DNA of 64,000 bases from Engraulis encrasicolus. Its lineage: Eukaryota > Chordata > Actinopteri > Clupeiformes > Engraulidae. The translations under genes and the position numbers were made by a program. The notes under the pieces were generated by a model. It worked only from the letters and a program-made list of their open reading frames with translations. It ran no database searches and was not told the DNA's origin. Of this stretch, positions 19,026-29,257 are shown piece after piece (the stretch's first letter is position 1; every line of letters starts with the position of its first letter). Where the stretch lies: assembly GCF_034702125.1 (NCBI RefSeq), contig NC_085869.1:55740170-55804169 (forward strand), in the 5' to 3' direction.

Positions 19026-20446
19026 CAGTGCCGCCAGTTACTATTGGCACCCTTGAAGTTTAAGTACATCATGGGACATATCTCCAGAAAACAAATAATA
19101 AGGTCAACCATGATTTTTCTATAGATAACTTGTGGTTGATACTAATATAAAAATAATCAACAGCATTAAATACTAAACTATGAGAGGGAAAAAATTGAAG
19201 ACGGTAAAGCTCCCTGGATCACTGGTATTGGCACCCGGATACCATTGTGGAAGCCTAATTTGACTCAATTATGGTAAATCGCAAATGGGAATCACCTTTG
19301 ACTACTTGCTTTTGCCCATATAACATTAATTAGACAAGGAATTATGACATTTGTGTTTAAATAACCACCTGTTACAGCTTGTGTGTCTTTCACCAATGTG
19401 AAGACAGAGGAGCTGCCTGAGGACACCACAAATACTATTATTTGCAAAAACAAGACCTCCAAATAATAAAAGGTCATCTCAAAAGACCTTGGTATAACAT
19501 TTTCAACACTGTGTTGTGTTATTCAGAAATCTGCCAAACATGGAGCTGTAAAGAACATCCTTGGATGTGGGGGGTAGGGGAAGACATTATGATAAAAGTA
19601 TTTGGAAGTCGGTGCAAATAATGAAAAAACACAAGGGCTAACATCTACAGACCTGACTGTCAACTTTGAACTGTTTTGGGTAGTTTTTTTCAATAAGCAC
19701 CCTGTGTTAAACACTACACAAAGCAGTGCCTTTTGGTTGGAGACCAAGGCAGACCACATTGCTTAATAAAAGTCATAACAGGGAACACCTGACGACTGTA
19801 TGAGAAAACACAGGCATAGCACAGCCCTTTTAAGAACGTTTTAAGGTCAGATGAAGCAAAAGCACAGTTTTTCAGTGACTTACAGCATGTTTGCATACTC
19901 TGCAAGAAAGTCTTTAAGGAAAAGGACACCCTACCAAAAATCAAGCATGATGTCCGATCCAAAATATTATGAGGCTTTGACCGTATCACAGGTATAATGA
20001 CAGGCATCATGACATGACAGGTATCATCATTTACAGGAAAATTTGTAACCATGGCAAGAACACTTGGTTTGAGTTGAACATCATGTGCACTCCAGCAAGA
20101 CAAAAACCCAAAGAACACATCCAAATGCACAGTGGATCGGTTGTAAAATGAAAGAACACAGTCATTGATGAAAACCAATACCTTCGGAGGCTGCCATTGC
20201 TGTCTAATAGTGTGCAATTAACCCTTGAAGGAGGGGTGCCAATATTCCTGGTCATGCCCTTTTTCGTGTTTTTGCTTGAAATTACAAAATGCATTTGGAA
20301 ATAAATACTTGGCAATTCTAAATATCTTATAATGTTCAATTAAAAGATCCTGATGGTAAAAGTTGTGTATATTTCCATTTATTTCTGGATATATTGTACA
20401 CTTTGTAAATAAAATTAAAGGGTGCCAATACCAACTGGCGGCGCTG
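19026..20446 (+). mobile_element. Degenerate Tc1-like transposon with TA target duplication
   Basis: 1421 bp, flanked by TA (19024-19025 and 20447-20448). Ends are inverted: CAGTGCCGCCAGTTACTATT on the left, complement of CAGCGCCGCCAGTTGGTATT on the right. On + near 20091-20140 a frame reads QQDKNPKNTSKCTV, matching the QQDNDPKHTS block around the second catalytic Asp of Tc1 transposases. The transposase is full of stops and frameshifts. The long minus frames across it are shadows. Confidence 0.88.
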
Positions 20447-21189
20447 TACATGAAAGCTGCTGCCACTTCATGTGTAGGATTCCTTCTCATCGTCATCATC
20501 GCCATCATAATCTGTAAATCAGGACTATGTGGGTGCGTAATCCCATGCTAATTTTATTAGATGCCCGGTAAAATGCAATTTTTTATTTCAATTACTTAAA
20601 TGGTCTTTCCATTGAAATTCCTTTAGAGCGGAATAGGAGCCTTATTTCATATCAGCTGTTTTTGTTGTTGCAGTTTTTTATGAGTGTAGGACTAGGGGGC
20701 CCAAGGCAGGACATAATATCTCTTTTTTCTTTCCTTTTTTTTATTAGAGGAAAACATGCGCTGGTACAAAGGAAGCATGGACAAAAAGAAAAACCCTAAC
20801 ATAAAGCCTAAACAAACAACTCCTACTCAACTCAAACAACAAACTCCTTTTACATTCTTAATTGATGTTTGTGATCATGATTTGTGTGTCTACGTGTGTG
20901 CTACAGTATATTCTCTGTTTGTGTTCATGACTTGTGTGACTTGCTGCATGTTTTCTTGATTTGCTATCCAATTGTAAAAATGTCAAGCATTTCAAGTATT
21001 TTTTCCATATCCATCTTCTACAGGGCCAGCAAATGCTCTGAGGTACGCAGTGCTACTGAAACGGGATCTGAAGAAGAGGAAAAGAAAGACATGACAGCAG
21101 TCATATTCACAATCAAGCAATGTTAAAAAGAAGTATTTGCTCTGTATTTTGTTGTTGTTGTTTTTTATTTTTTTATTCTTTGTCTCTTT

Positions 21190-21545
21190 TTTTTGATTGT
21201 CTGATCAGAGGGTGATGCTTTAGGCAAGGCAAGCCAATTTAAAGGCACTTCAGTGTGCTTTACAAAAATACAATAAAATAAGAGCACAAGGCATGGTAGG
21301 TGAAATAAATAAATAAATAAAATAAAACAAAATAGATGAAGGCATAAAACGGCAAGTAGAGTAAAGTATAAAAGCCAGAAATTAGGAGACAACATTACTG
21401 AAAGACCGATAAAAAATAAGTCAATAATCTGGATTTCTAAGAGAAAGCATATTAGAAAAGCTTTGTCTTGTGTCTTGAGTGTTTGAATGTACTCTTTGTA
21501 AGTCACTTTGGTCAAAAGCGTCTGCTAAATATAATGTAGGCCTAA
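21190..21545. repeat. LINE/SINE-type repeat with fish L2 tail motif
   Basis: Ends in AAGTCACTTTGGTCAAAAGC followed by GTCTGCTAAATATAATGTA, the widespread 3' motif of fish L2-family elements. The upstream part is A/T-rich and unassigned. Confidence 0.6.
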
Positions 21546-21750
21546 TGGTTTTAAAACTTTGTAATAAAATCAGGTCTTTAACTTAAACAGGTGGCACTGG
21601 CATCGTGCTATTCATGATAAGGGGCCTCAAGACATACAGTTGTAGGGCCAGTAGCCTGGCTCTCACGCAGACCCTTCGTGCATTTCCGCTCATGGTTGGT
21701 AACAACCATCGCATGAGAACCAGATTATGCAGACCACAGACCTATAGGCC

Positions 21751-22118
21751 TCCTAGGGCATTGTTTCTCAACATTTTTTAAGGGCGAGGCACCCTTTCAA
21801 TTCATGAAAAATGTCAAGGCATCCCAAACCAACAAGCTGTAACATGACATCGCATCCGATACCACACAAGCTTAGAAAAGTAACACATTTGGAGACGTCA
21901 CGTGACCTAGGCCTACGTTCGAAGTTGCAGCTGATTGGTGCAACCTATATTTACTTTATTGTGCGTAAATGGCAGATGAAAGATTCCACTGACTAGCATT
22001 AACTCATCAATTTAGACAAATATGTATTATATTACATAATTTATTTATCAGCCACGTTTCCGCAGCACCCCAGAGGGGGGCCCGCGCGGCACCCCTGTTG
22101 AGAATCACTGTCCTAGAG
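21751..22118. mobile_element. hAT-type MITE with 8-bp target duplication
   Basis: The element at 21759-22110 begins CATTGTTTCTCAAC and ends GTTGAGAATCACTG. It is flanked by TCCTAGGG (21751-21758) and TCCTAGAG (22111-22118), a 7/8 match. Confidence 0.85.
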
Positions 22119-22587
22119 GTCATGGACTGACTGACAGGATGCACCTCGGACGTGGCCATCATCCGGCTAGCCATCCACCATGCATTGTGACTACAGGGCT
22201 GCTGACAGGACGAAGTCATCTGAAAGGGCCAATAGGCTACAATGTATTGATGATGACAATTCTGGGCTAGGTCTACTCTCTCCCTGGGCCCGGGACAACT
22301 GACCTGTTTTCCTGTTGTATTGGTATTTTAAGTTTGTGCATTGCCTTTCAGTAGCATTGACCTTCAGTAATAGAAGGTCTCATAGCAGTTTGAGAAAAAG
22401 GCAGTACTGTGCCGGTGCAGGTTCGATCAGGTAGTCGGGGCTGGTTTGATCACAGACCTAACTTATAATGTGAAATAGCAAGCAGATAGCTTGATAAATT
22501 AATAAAGGCATGTCTTTTTACCATTTCTTATAAAGATCAGCATGAATGCAAAGATAGAAATTGGCTAATGATTAAAAAATCATAAAC

Positions 22588-23812
22588 ATAAGGTAAGCGT
22601 GCCCATTAAGCCCATGTACCCTTTAAGCCCACTTTCAACTTTGAGGCCAATTTAAAGAAAGGGAAAAGGTGAATTTTGTTGTTCATCACCCTATCCAATT
22701 AAAGGGTTTAGTAACTGACAAAATGTTTTTTATTGCAAACAAATCACATTTTTTATCGTCGAGTTATTCCCGTCCAAGTGAATCCAGTCTCAGGACTACT
22801 GACAAGAAGTTGCCTCAAAACTTTGCTGTTCTGGGACATGTCAGAAATCATAGAATATCAGCTAGTTTAAGTCAAATGTTTTGAAAATACTTTCATATTT
22901 AGTAAACTAAGAGGTAAATGTAATGATTTTTATATATATACATGCAGTGTTTTTTACTAAATTATAGCATTTCCATCAAATGGAAAGATGTGTTTTATGA
23001 GCGAGCACACGCCGATATTTTCTTGATACAACCACACACCATCTTTATCTTACTCTACCGTAAGACTTAAGGTGGTTAGGTATGGAATTCTAAGCATATT
23101 CCAGTTTGTTTGGCATTGGTCTTTAAAGAAATGCATCATGAAATGTTTTGTGGAGTTGATTATTTCCATAAAATAGCTTTTTGTATAGGCGGGCTTAATG
23201 GTACTAGGTGGGCTTAAATGGTACACCCCATTGAAATGCATGCAAGTTTGCATGCATGCTTATGAAAAATGCCTTTGAGGGACATAAAAAGTGCTGTACA
23301 ATCCCAAGTTGTTGGTTTAAAAGGCGTAATGTAATGAACTAAACAATAATCAATAAGAAAAAAAATACATTTCTCTGTTTAGATGAAGAATTTTATGAAG
23401 TATATGAAGTAAAAGATGCCGTAAATATTTAATTAGGTTTTATGCACTATTTTTGAGCAAATCTTACATTTTTGGTCTGAAACCATTTATGCCATGTAGG
23501 CTCCACTGTTTAAACTCAATTCACACACCTCACCAGGTATTTTGATAGAGAAATAACTATATGAGCTTATTTGGAACACAAGTGGGCTTAAATGGTACCA
23601 ATGGTACCATTTAAGCCCATTCAGACTTTTCACTTTTCTCGTAAAAAATCTTCATATTGTACTTTGAAATATCCATCAACTCAGTGACAAACATTGAGAA
23701 GAGAGGTAAATCTTACTATTTAACAAAATATTTCACACAAAAAATATGTGAAGATGATTGAAAAATAAAGAATTTTAGATTTTGGTGGGCTTAATGGGTA
23801 CGCTTACCTTAT
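22588..23812. mobile_element. TIR element built of TGGGCTTAA words
   Basis: Ends are inverted: ATAAGGTAAGCGTGCCCATT left and CGCTTACCTTAT right. The word TGGGCTTAA(A)TGGTAC recurs in both orientations at about 22602, 23190, 23582 and 23786. No coding capacity. Confidence 0.75.
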
Positions 23813-23892
23813 CACTAAACTTGTTAAAAACCTATAACATATTACTGGCAAAAGAGGTCAAACAACATGTCACATTCAACATTGAACCTAAT

Positions 23893-24868
23893 TAGGGGAG
23901 CACGGGGCACAAACTAACGGGGGGCAAGATGTAACACGGACTTTTTATCAAGACGGACCAATCATTTTCTGCCTACTTCTGTAAACACGATTGTTTCAGT
24001 CAACAGAAGCCTTCGGAAAAGTTTCAAACATTTTCGTTGAGATTTCATTGAGTTATTCCACAAAGTGTGTTTTAGAACCCTGAAAGTATTTTTTTCCACG
24101 TCGCTTGTTTTTTGTTTAGTGAAGCATAGGTACAAGCTACCAAAACTATTCCGATATTGCCTGATACTGCGTTTTCTCAGTTACAAAATGATACCATGCT
24201 GAAGTTTGTTGCTACTTCGTAGCCAGTGCTAGGTTGGCAACAGTCATGGGTGAGGTCACGAGGGCTAGTTGTAACACGGTAAATCTCAATGAAATTCTCA
24301 TTCTTGTCAATGGAAAAACAAAAGTGAAATAAAATCGGCACACAAATGCAAACCGATCACATTTTATTTGTAAGTATGGGTTTACTTATTTAAATATTAT
24401 TCATATTAAGTGATTATAAAAGTTATTATTAAGCTATACTGTGAGATTGAATTTTGTGATTTTTAATGACTCATAAAATTAAAGCCTCTAAAGCCTATTT
24501 ATTTATTTTTTATTAGTGTCTTTGGTAAGAAAGTATCTTTAAGTATCGTAGATTTATAAACAAACACACTTGTGGTGAAATTATACTGAATTAATTGTTT
24601 TAAATACATATTTTCAGCATGTGTTACAACTAATCCTCCCCCTGTTACAACTTACACTACCTGTGGGGTAAAATGTAACATTTTACATCCTCCACAAACA
24701 GTAAAAATGTAAAGCAATGGTAGGTTTTTATAACAAACCACAAGTGCTAATATGTAACACAGATGTGTACGTTTCATGTGTTAAAAAAAATTAATAATGT
24801 AACTGCCTTATATGTGAAGATATCAGCTCAAAAGCAAAAACCGTTACTTTGTGCCCCCCTCTCCCCTA
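23893..24868. mobile_element. TIR element built of TGTAACAC words
   Basis: Ends are inverted: TAGGGGAGCACGGGGCACAA left and complement of TAGGGGAGAGGGGGGCACAA right. The TGTAACAC/GTGTTACA word recurs at about 23930, 24270, 24620-24690 and 24750. No coding capacity. Confidence 0.75.
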
Positions 24869-25335
24869 GGCTATTTTCAGTTCAATTCCATAGCCTATTC
24901 CTTTAATGTTTCTGAAAAATTACATAGACCCCATTGTAGTGCCATATAATGGAAGTCAATGGAATCCACTGATCGAACCTGCCCCGACATTAGTGATCGA
25001 ACCTCCCCCGGCCATTTTAGGCACAGATTTTTTTCACAAAAGATGTTACCCTGCTTGAATCAATCATCTGATGATGATCTCAAACTTTGTTCTGATTTAT
25101 AGCTGAGTCCCTTAACAGTCAATCAAAAGGTGTTTCATCTTTTTATCTTTAACTGTCACTTTTCTGGGATGTGTTGAGTGGAATGTGTAGCCTAAAATCC
25201 ACGGAATGACACCCCAAAACTGAAAAGTTGCTCTCACCTCAAGGGTTAATGACTTTGAAAACTCCAATGTAGGTCGACTTATTCTAGTCCAAATGGACAT
25301 CATTTTGGTGTTGAAATTATCTCTCAGCACCTCTT

Positions 25336-25633
25336 ACGGTAGGGACACATAGGAGGCGAAGCAAGGCGAAGCGAAGAGAGGCGAAATTCAACCGTCATCA
25401 GGTCGTCGCGGCGAATCAAATGGAATGGAACAGTATATTGTTGATTTGATTGGGCCGTGGCAGGCGAATTCGCTCCTCATTTGCATAACATTAAACTTTC
25501 TTTAATAATTTCGCTTCGCTTCGCTCCTGTTCGCTTGCTGTCGCTTGCCATCGCCTCGCCATCGCTTGCCTTCGCCTGTCTCATAGGAATGAATGGCAAA
25601 GTTCGCAAATTCGCGTGTATGTGTCCCTACCGT
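25336..25633. mobile_element. MITE with ACGGTAGGGACACATA ends, tandem copy 1
   Basis: 298 bp bounded by ACGGTAGGGACACATA and TGTGTCCCTACCGT. The interior is dominated by a GCGAAGC/GCTTCGC pentamer-like repeat. A second copy follows after one base. Confidence 0.85.
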
Positions 25634-25634
25634 T

Positions 25635-25921
25635 ACGGTAGGGACACATAGGAGGCGAAGCACGCGAAGCGAAGAGAGGCGAAATCCAACCGTCATCAGG
25701 TCGTCGCGGCGAATCAAATGGAATGGAACAGTTATGTTGTTGATTTGATTGGGCCGTGGCAGGCGAATTCGCTCCTCATTTGCATAACATTAAACTTTCT
25801 TTAATAATTTCGCTTCGCTTCGCTCCTGTTCGCTTGCTGACGCTTGTCATCGCTTGCCTTCGCCTCTCTCATAGGAATGAATGGCAAAGTTCGCAAATTC
25901 GCGTGTATGTGTCCCTACCGT
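25635..25921. mobile_element. MITE with ACGGTAGGGACACATA ends, tandem copy 2
   Basis: Very similar to 25336-25633, with small deletions near 25660 and in the GCTTGC repeat at 25840. Confidence 0.85.
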
Positions 25922-26004
25922 TAGTGTAGTAGCAATCAACAATGATCATACCTGCCCCTGATCGAACCAGCCCGGTCTCCCCTACTGTATATGACCCCCA
26001 ACAA

Positions 26005-26388
26005 TGAGTGCGTATACATGCAGTTCAGTATCCCGAATATGATCGGGATATTAAGTATCCCGAATTTGCGTTTGCGCATATAAACACTTCAGTATCCCGA
26101 ATAAGCCCTTATTCGGGATACTGAGAAATCGGGATATGCTAGGTGGAGTTTTCCGAAAGAAGCCAGGATACTGACGCATGTATACACCTTATCCCGAATA
26201 CAGGGGCTTCCCATGGAACGCTGTTGCTGGTATCCAGGCTACACGCATTTGAAGAGAATTCTATAACGGCCAAGAATGTAGACTGGGATATAACGTTCTG
26301 TGCGCATATAAACACCTTATCCCGAATATGATCATAACCGGGATAAGCCTCATATTCGGGATACTGAACTGCATGTAAACGCACTCAA
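26005..26388. mobile_element. MITE with TGAGTGCGT ends and ATTCGGGATACTGA words
   Basis: Left TGAGTGCGTATACATGCAGT and right complement TGAGTGCGTTTACATGCAGT are inverted. The word CAGTATCCCGAATA occurs at least five times in both orientations, including a local hairpin at 26090-26125. Confidence 0.82.
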
Positions 26389-26561
26389 TGAGATAAGGGG
26401 CACAGACAGAATGCAAGGTTTCTGTGCTTCAAATGGTTAATCTTTGTTCTGAATTTAGTTAAATTAGTATTGCAATCGACTCCCTATTGATAACATGCCC
26501 TAAAACACGGCACGATTGTACAAGGCGTTCTGTAGGCCTACTGTATGCTATCGTTCAACGT

Positions 26562-26584
26562 GAAAGCGAAACTGAAAGTGAAAT
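26562..26584 (+). promoter_or_regulatory. Interferon-stimulated response element (tandem GAAANN)
   Basis: GAAAGCGAAACTGAAAGTGA followed by AAT: four GAAA units six bases apart, a textbook ISRE/IRF site. It lies about 50-80 bases before the presumed 5' non-coding exon of the GBP gene (about 26640-26725, donor CAAG|GTAGGC). Interferon control is inferred from site and family. Confidence 0.82.
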
Positions 26585-26639
26585 GATTATGAAAGCAAGA
26601 AGTTCGAGGCTTCCAATAAATCAGGCACACTCTACAACC

Positions 26640-26725
26640 ATTTGAAGGAATCAACCAGTCTTAAGGAAATACACTTCATTTCACGTGCGAACTCCATCGG
26701 GATTGTGCAAAGAGTGATAATCAAG
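26640..26725 (+). other. Probable 5' non-coding exon of the GBP gene
   Basis: Lies downstream of the ISRE and an AATAAAT TATA-like box (about 26615). It ends at a good donor (ATCAAG|GTAGGC at 26725/26726). The coding sequence begins exactly at an acceptor 1.56 kb away, so a separate leader exon is required. The start is approximate. Confidence 0.5.
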
Positions 26726-28136
26726 GTAGGCTAAGCTTCTAACAAACCGTGCTGCTCAAAAGATAATTGGTCTGGCCTGTCTGGCTAGTCGCTCTGTTGG
26801 GAGCGTGTCTTGTTGACTGACCTGTCATTCAGACGGTTGCTCTTTCACAGAATCACGGCAAATAGTGATTCTATCTGCCGTTTCCCAATGATACAATGGT
26901 GACCAAAGAAATGGCATGGCATTGGTGGAAGAGATGAGTTGTTTTGTTGTTTTGGTGGTCTAAATGCTTGAGTAAAAAAAAGGCTCAAAATTGTCATGAT
27001 GCAGGTGCACATGAAGGATGCCAGCACATAAAGGAAACAAGGTCATGTATTCTAAAACCCACAACTTCTCATCCATTTGCTTAATTTACCTTTAGCTCTG
27101 TATGTGTTTCCAAATTATACTACTAGGCCTACTTCTTCTACTACTACTACAAACTAGGCCTTCTACACACAGCTGTTTGAGAATAAGAGACTTCAGATTG
27201 TCCTGTCCGCAAGCAAACTGGGTGCCTGAGCTGGGGACTGGAGGAATAACCTGACTGTACAATTTGACTGACCTTATGATGGTTAACTTACAACCACAGG
27301 CCTTGGAGCATTAATGCTATGATAAGTTAGTCTAATTCTTTTCGTAAACAATTTCCACACTCAAATGTCTCCATGCATTTTTTTTGTAACAGGACCCATT
27401 GTACAGCCCAGGAAATGTGCTGACACTGTGAAAAACATAAGGAAATTAAAACGTGGCATTATGACCAATTACACCAACTGTCCGCAGTATTCATTGGCTA
27501 TACAAATATATTTCTTTTCATAACGTTGACTGTCTGTTCCATGGAAAGGACAGGAGTGGAAGGGAGATATGGTAACCACCCAAGACAGATCCTTGAGGAA
27601 CTTACTGACACCTGTGACCTTTCATACAGAGGTAGAGTTTGGGGAAGTCCATTAGTTACATTTCTTTGTATGTCATACTGTAGGTGAGGCCTATTCAAAT
27701 GGCGGCCCTGGGGCCAGATGCGGCCCTTGGATGGTAAGGTTCTGGCCCCCCACAAGGTCAGAACAAAATGAATAACAAATAGTTCTATCTGTGGGTGGGC
27801 ATAATTTCAGGTTAGGAATATCTCTCCAATGCATTCACATGAGGGTGAAATAGTATCTAAAACAGTCTCATAACGCTTCTAAGAAATAGAAAAGCGAATA
27901 TTCGTTTTGTCTGGAAAGTTATCCACTTGTTTTACACCCTAACCTCGGACACCGTGCTGCTCGTAGTTATACAGATTCTATGTTCGGCCCCTTTACTGGA
28001 AGGAATTTGAAAAACTGGCCCTCTGTGACTTTAAACTGAATAGCCTACCCCTGTAGGCACTCCACAAGCAATGCTGTCCAACCAGATAGTACACTGCTTT
28101 TTCTCATAACATGATCCCTGGAGGATAGTATTAAGT

Positions 28137-28239
<103 letters not shown>

Positions 28240-28282
28240 GCGTGTGTGTGTGCGCTTGCGCGTGTGCGTGCATGCCTGCTAG

Positions 28283-28507
28283 ATGGCATTACTGCCAATG
28301 CCTAGCCCCATATGTCTGGTGGACAATGGGCCTGATGGGAAGATGAGTGTCCAGCAGGGGGCACTGCAGATCCTGCAGCAAATCCAGCAGCCGGTGGTGG
28401 TGGTGGCTGTGGTGGGGCTCTACCGCACGGGGAAGTCCTACCTCATGAACCGACTGGCTGGGAAGCAGACAGGTACTGTATGTGTAGACATCATGTATGA
28501 ACAAAAT

Positions 28508-28591
<84 letters not shown>

Positions 28592-29190
28592 ATTAAATGG
28601 ATTACAATGCAGCAGAACTGGAACTGGACAGCATGCCGAAATAAAACAATCAGTGACATGGGGCTGGCTCACTAAAATAGTACATACATTTGCCTTGTGG
28701 AACGACTTGGAAATATTTTGGTCAGTTATGGCTGAATTCACTTTCCCACAGTTTCAAATTGAAAGGAAGCATTCTTCATTGTTTTGAAATAAACCCTCCT
28801 TGCCATCACAGCTCCATAGAATATGTTCCTCCTGGTCTCCTCTAGGCTTTGCTCTGGGCTGCACCATTGAGTCCAAAACCAAAGGCATATGGATGTGGTG
28901 TGTACCTCACCCAAACAAACCAGGTGTGTACACACGCACGCACGCACGCACACACACATGCACACATGCACACACACTTCCATGTACACAGGTAAAAAAA
29001 AAGTTACACACACAAACACACGGACTCCTCTCATTTTTGTGTCTGTTGTCCCTTACCTCACAGGACACACTCTGGTGCTGCTGGACACTGAGGGACTGGG
29101 GGATGTGAACAAGGTGACATCACCTCTGTCTCTGTCTCTGTCTCTGTCTCTCTCTCTGTCTCTCTGTCTCTCTGTCTCTCTGTCTGTCTC

Positions 29191-29257
<67 letters not shown>

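Larger units (their letters stand above)
17721..21125 (+). pseudogene. Immunoglobulin-superfamily receptor gene, disrupted
   Basis: Pieces of a type I membrane receptor lie in order. Exon 1 (17721-17796) gives a signal peptide (MERISPRILGLGLCLSTLTWA). Exon 2 starts at 17907 (DITIPTTHVMKHQGENV) but meets an in-frame TAG, and the Ig strand continues in another frame (CIVFSATHPSMLKLFG). The rest of the Ig domain, with the hallmark SDEGIYTCW and ending at 18887, lies beyond a MITE (18108-18753) and needs another frame change. Exon 3 (18998-19025 plus 20449-20532) encodes the membrane span (AAATSCVGFLLIVIIAIIIC) and is split by a Tc1 element. A small exon near 20746 and the tail exon (21024-21125) end in DMTAVIFTIKQC-stop, where an ITIM-like site has F instead of Y. 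The family is clear; the exact receptor is not. Confidence 0.75.
22402..25989. mobile_element. Outer TIR element built of GATCGAACC words (hosts nested elements)
   Basis: The left end (CAGTACTGTGCCGG, then GGTTCGATCAGG) and right end (CCTGATCGAACCAGCCCGGT, then CTCCCCTACTGT) are imperfect inverted repeats. The word GATCGAACC recurs internally at 24971-25020, twice with C-rich neighbours. Elements at 22588, 23893 and 25336 lie inside it. No transposase frame. Confidence 0.6.

Noticed and set aside
19714..20339. Long minus frames (167 and 102 residues)
   Set aside because: Antisense shadows of the decayed Tc1 transposase, whose recognisable QQD-NP-TS block is on the plus strand.
25336..25921. 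Possible CRISPR-like or VNTR array
   Set aside because: Two TIR-bounded MITE copies with internal GCGAAGC repeats; no spacer-repeat periodicity and this is a eukaryotic genome.
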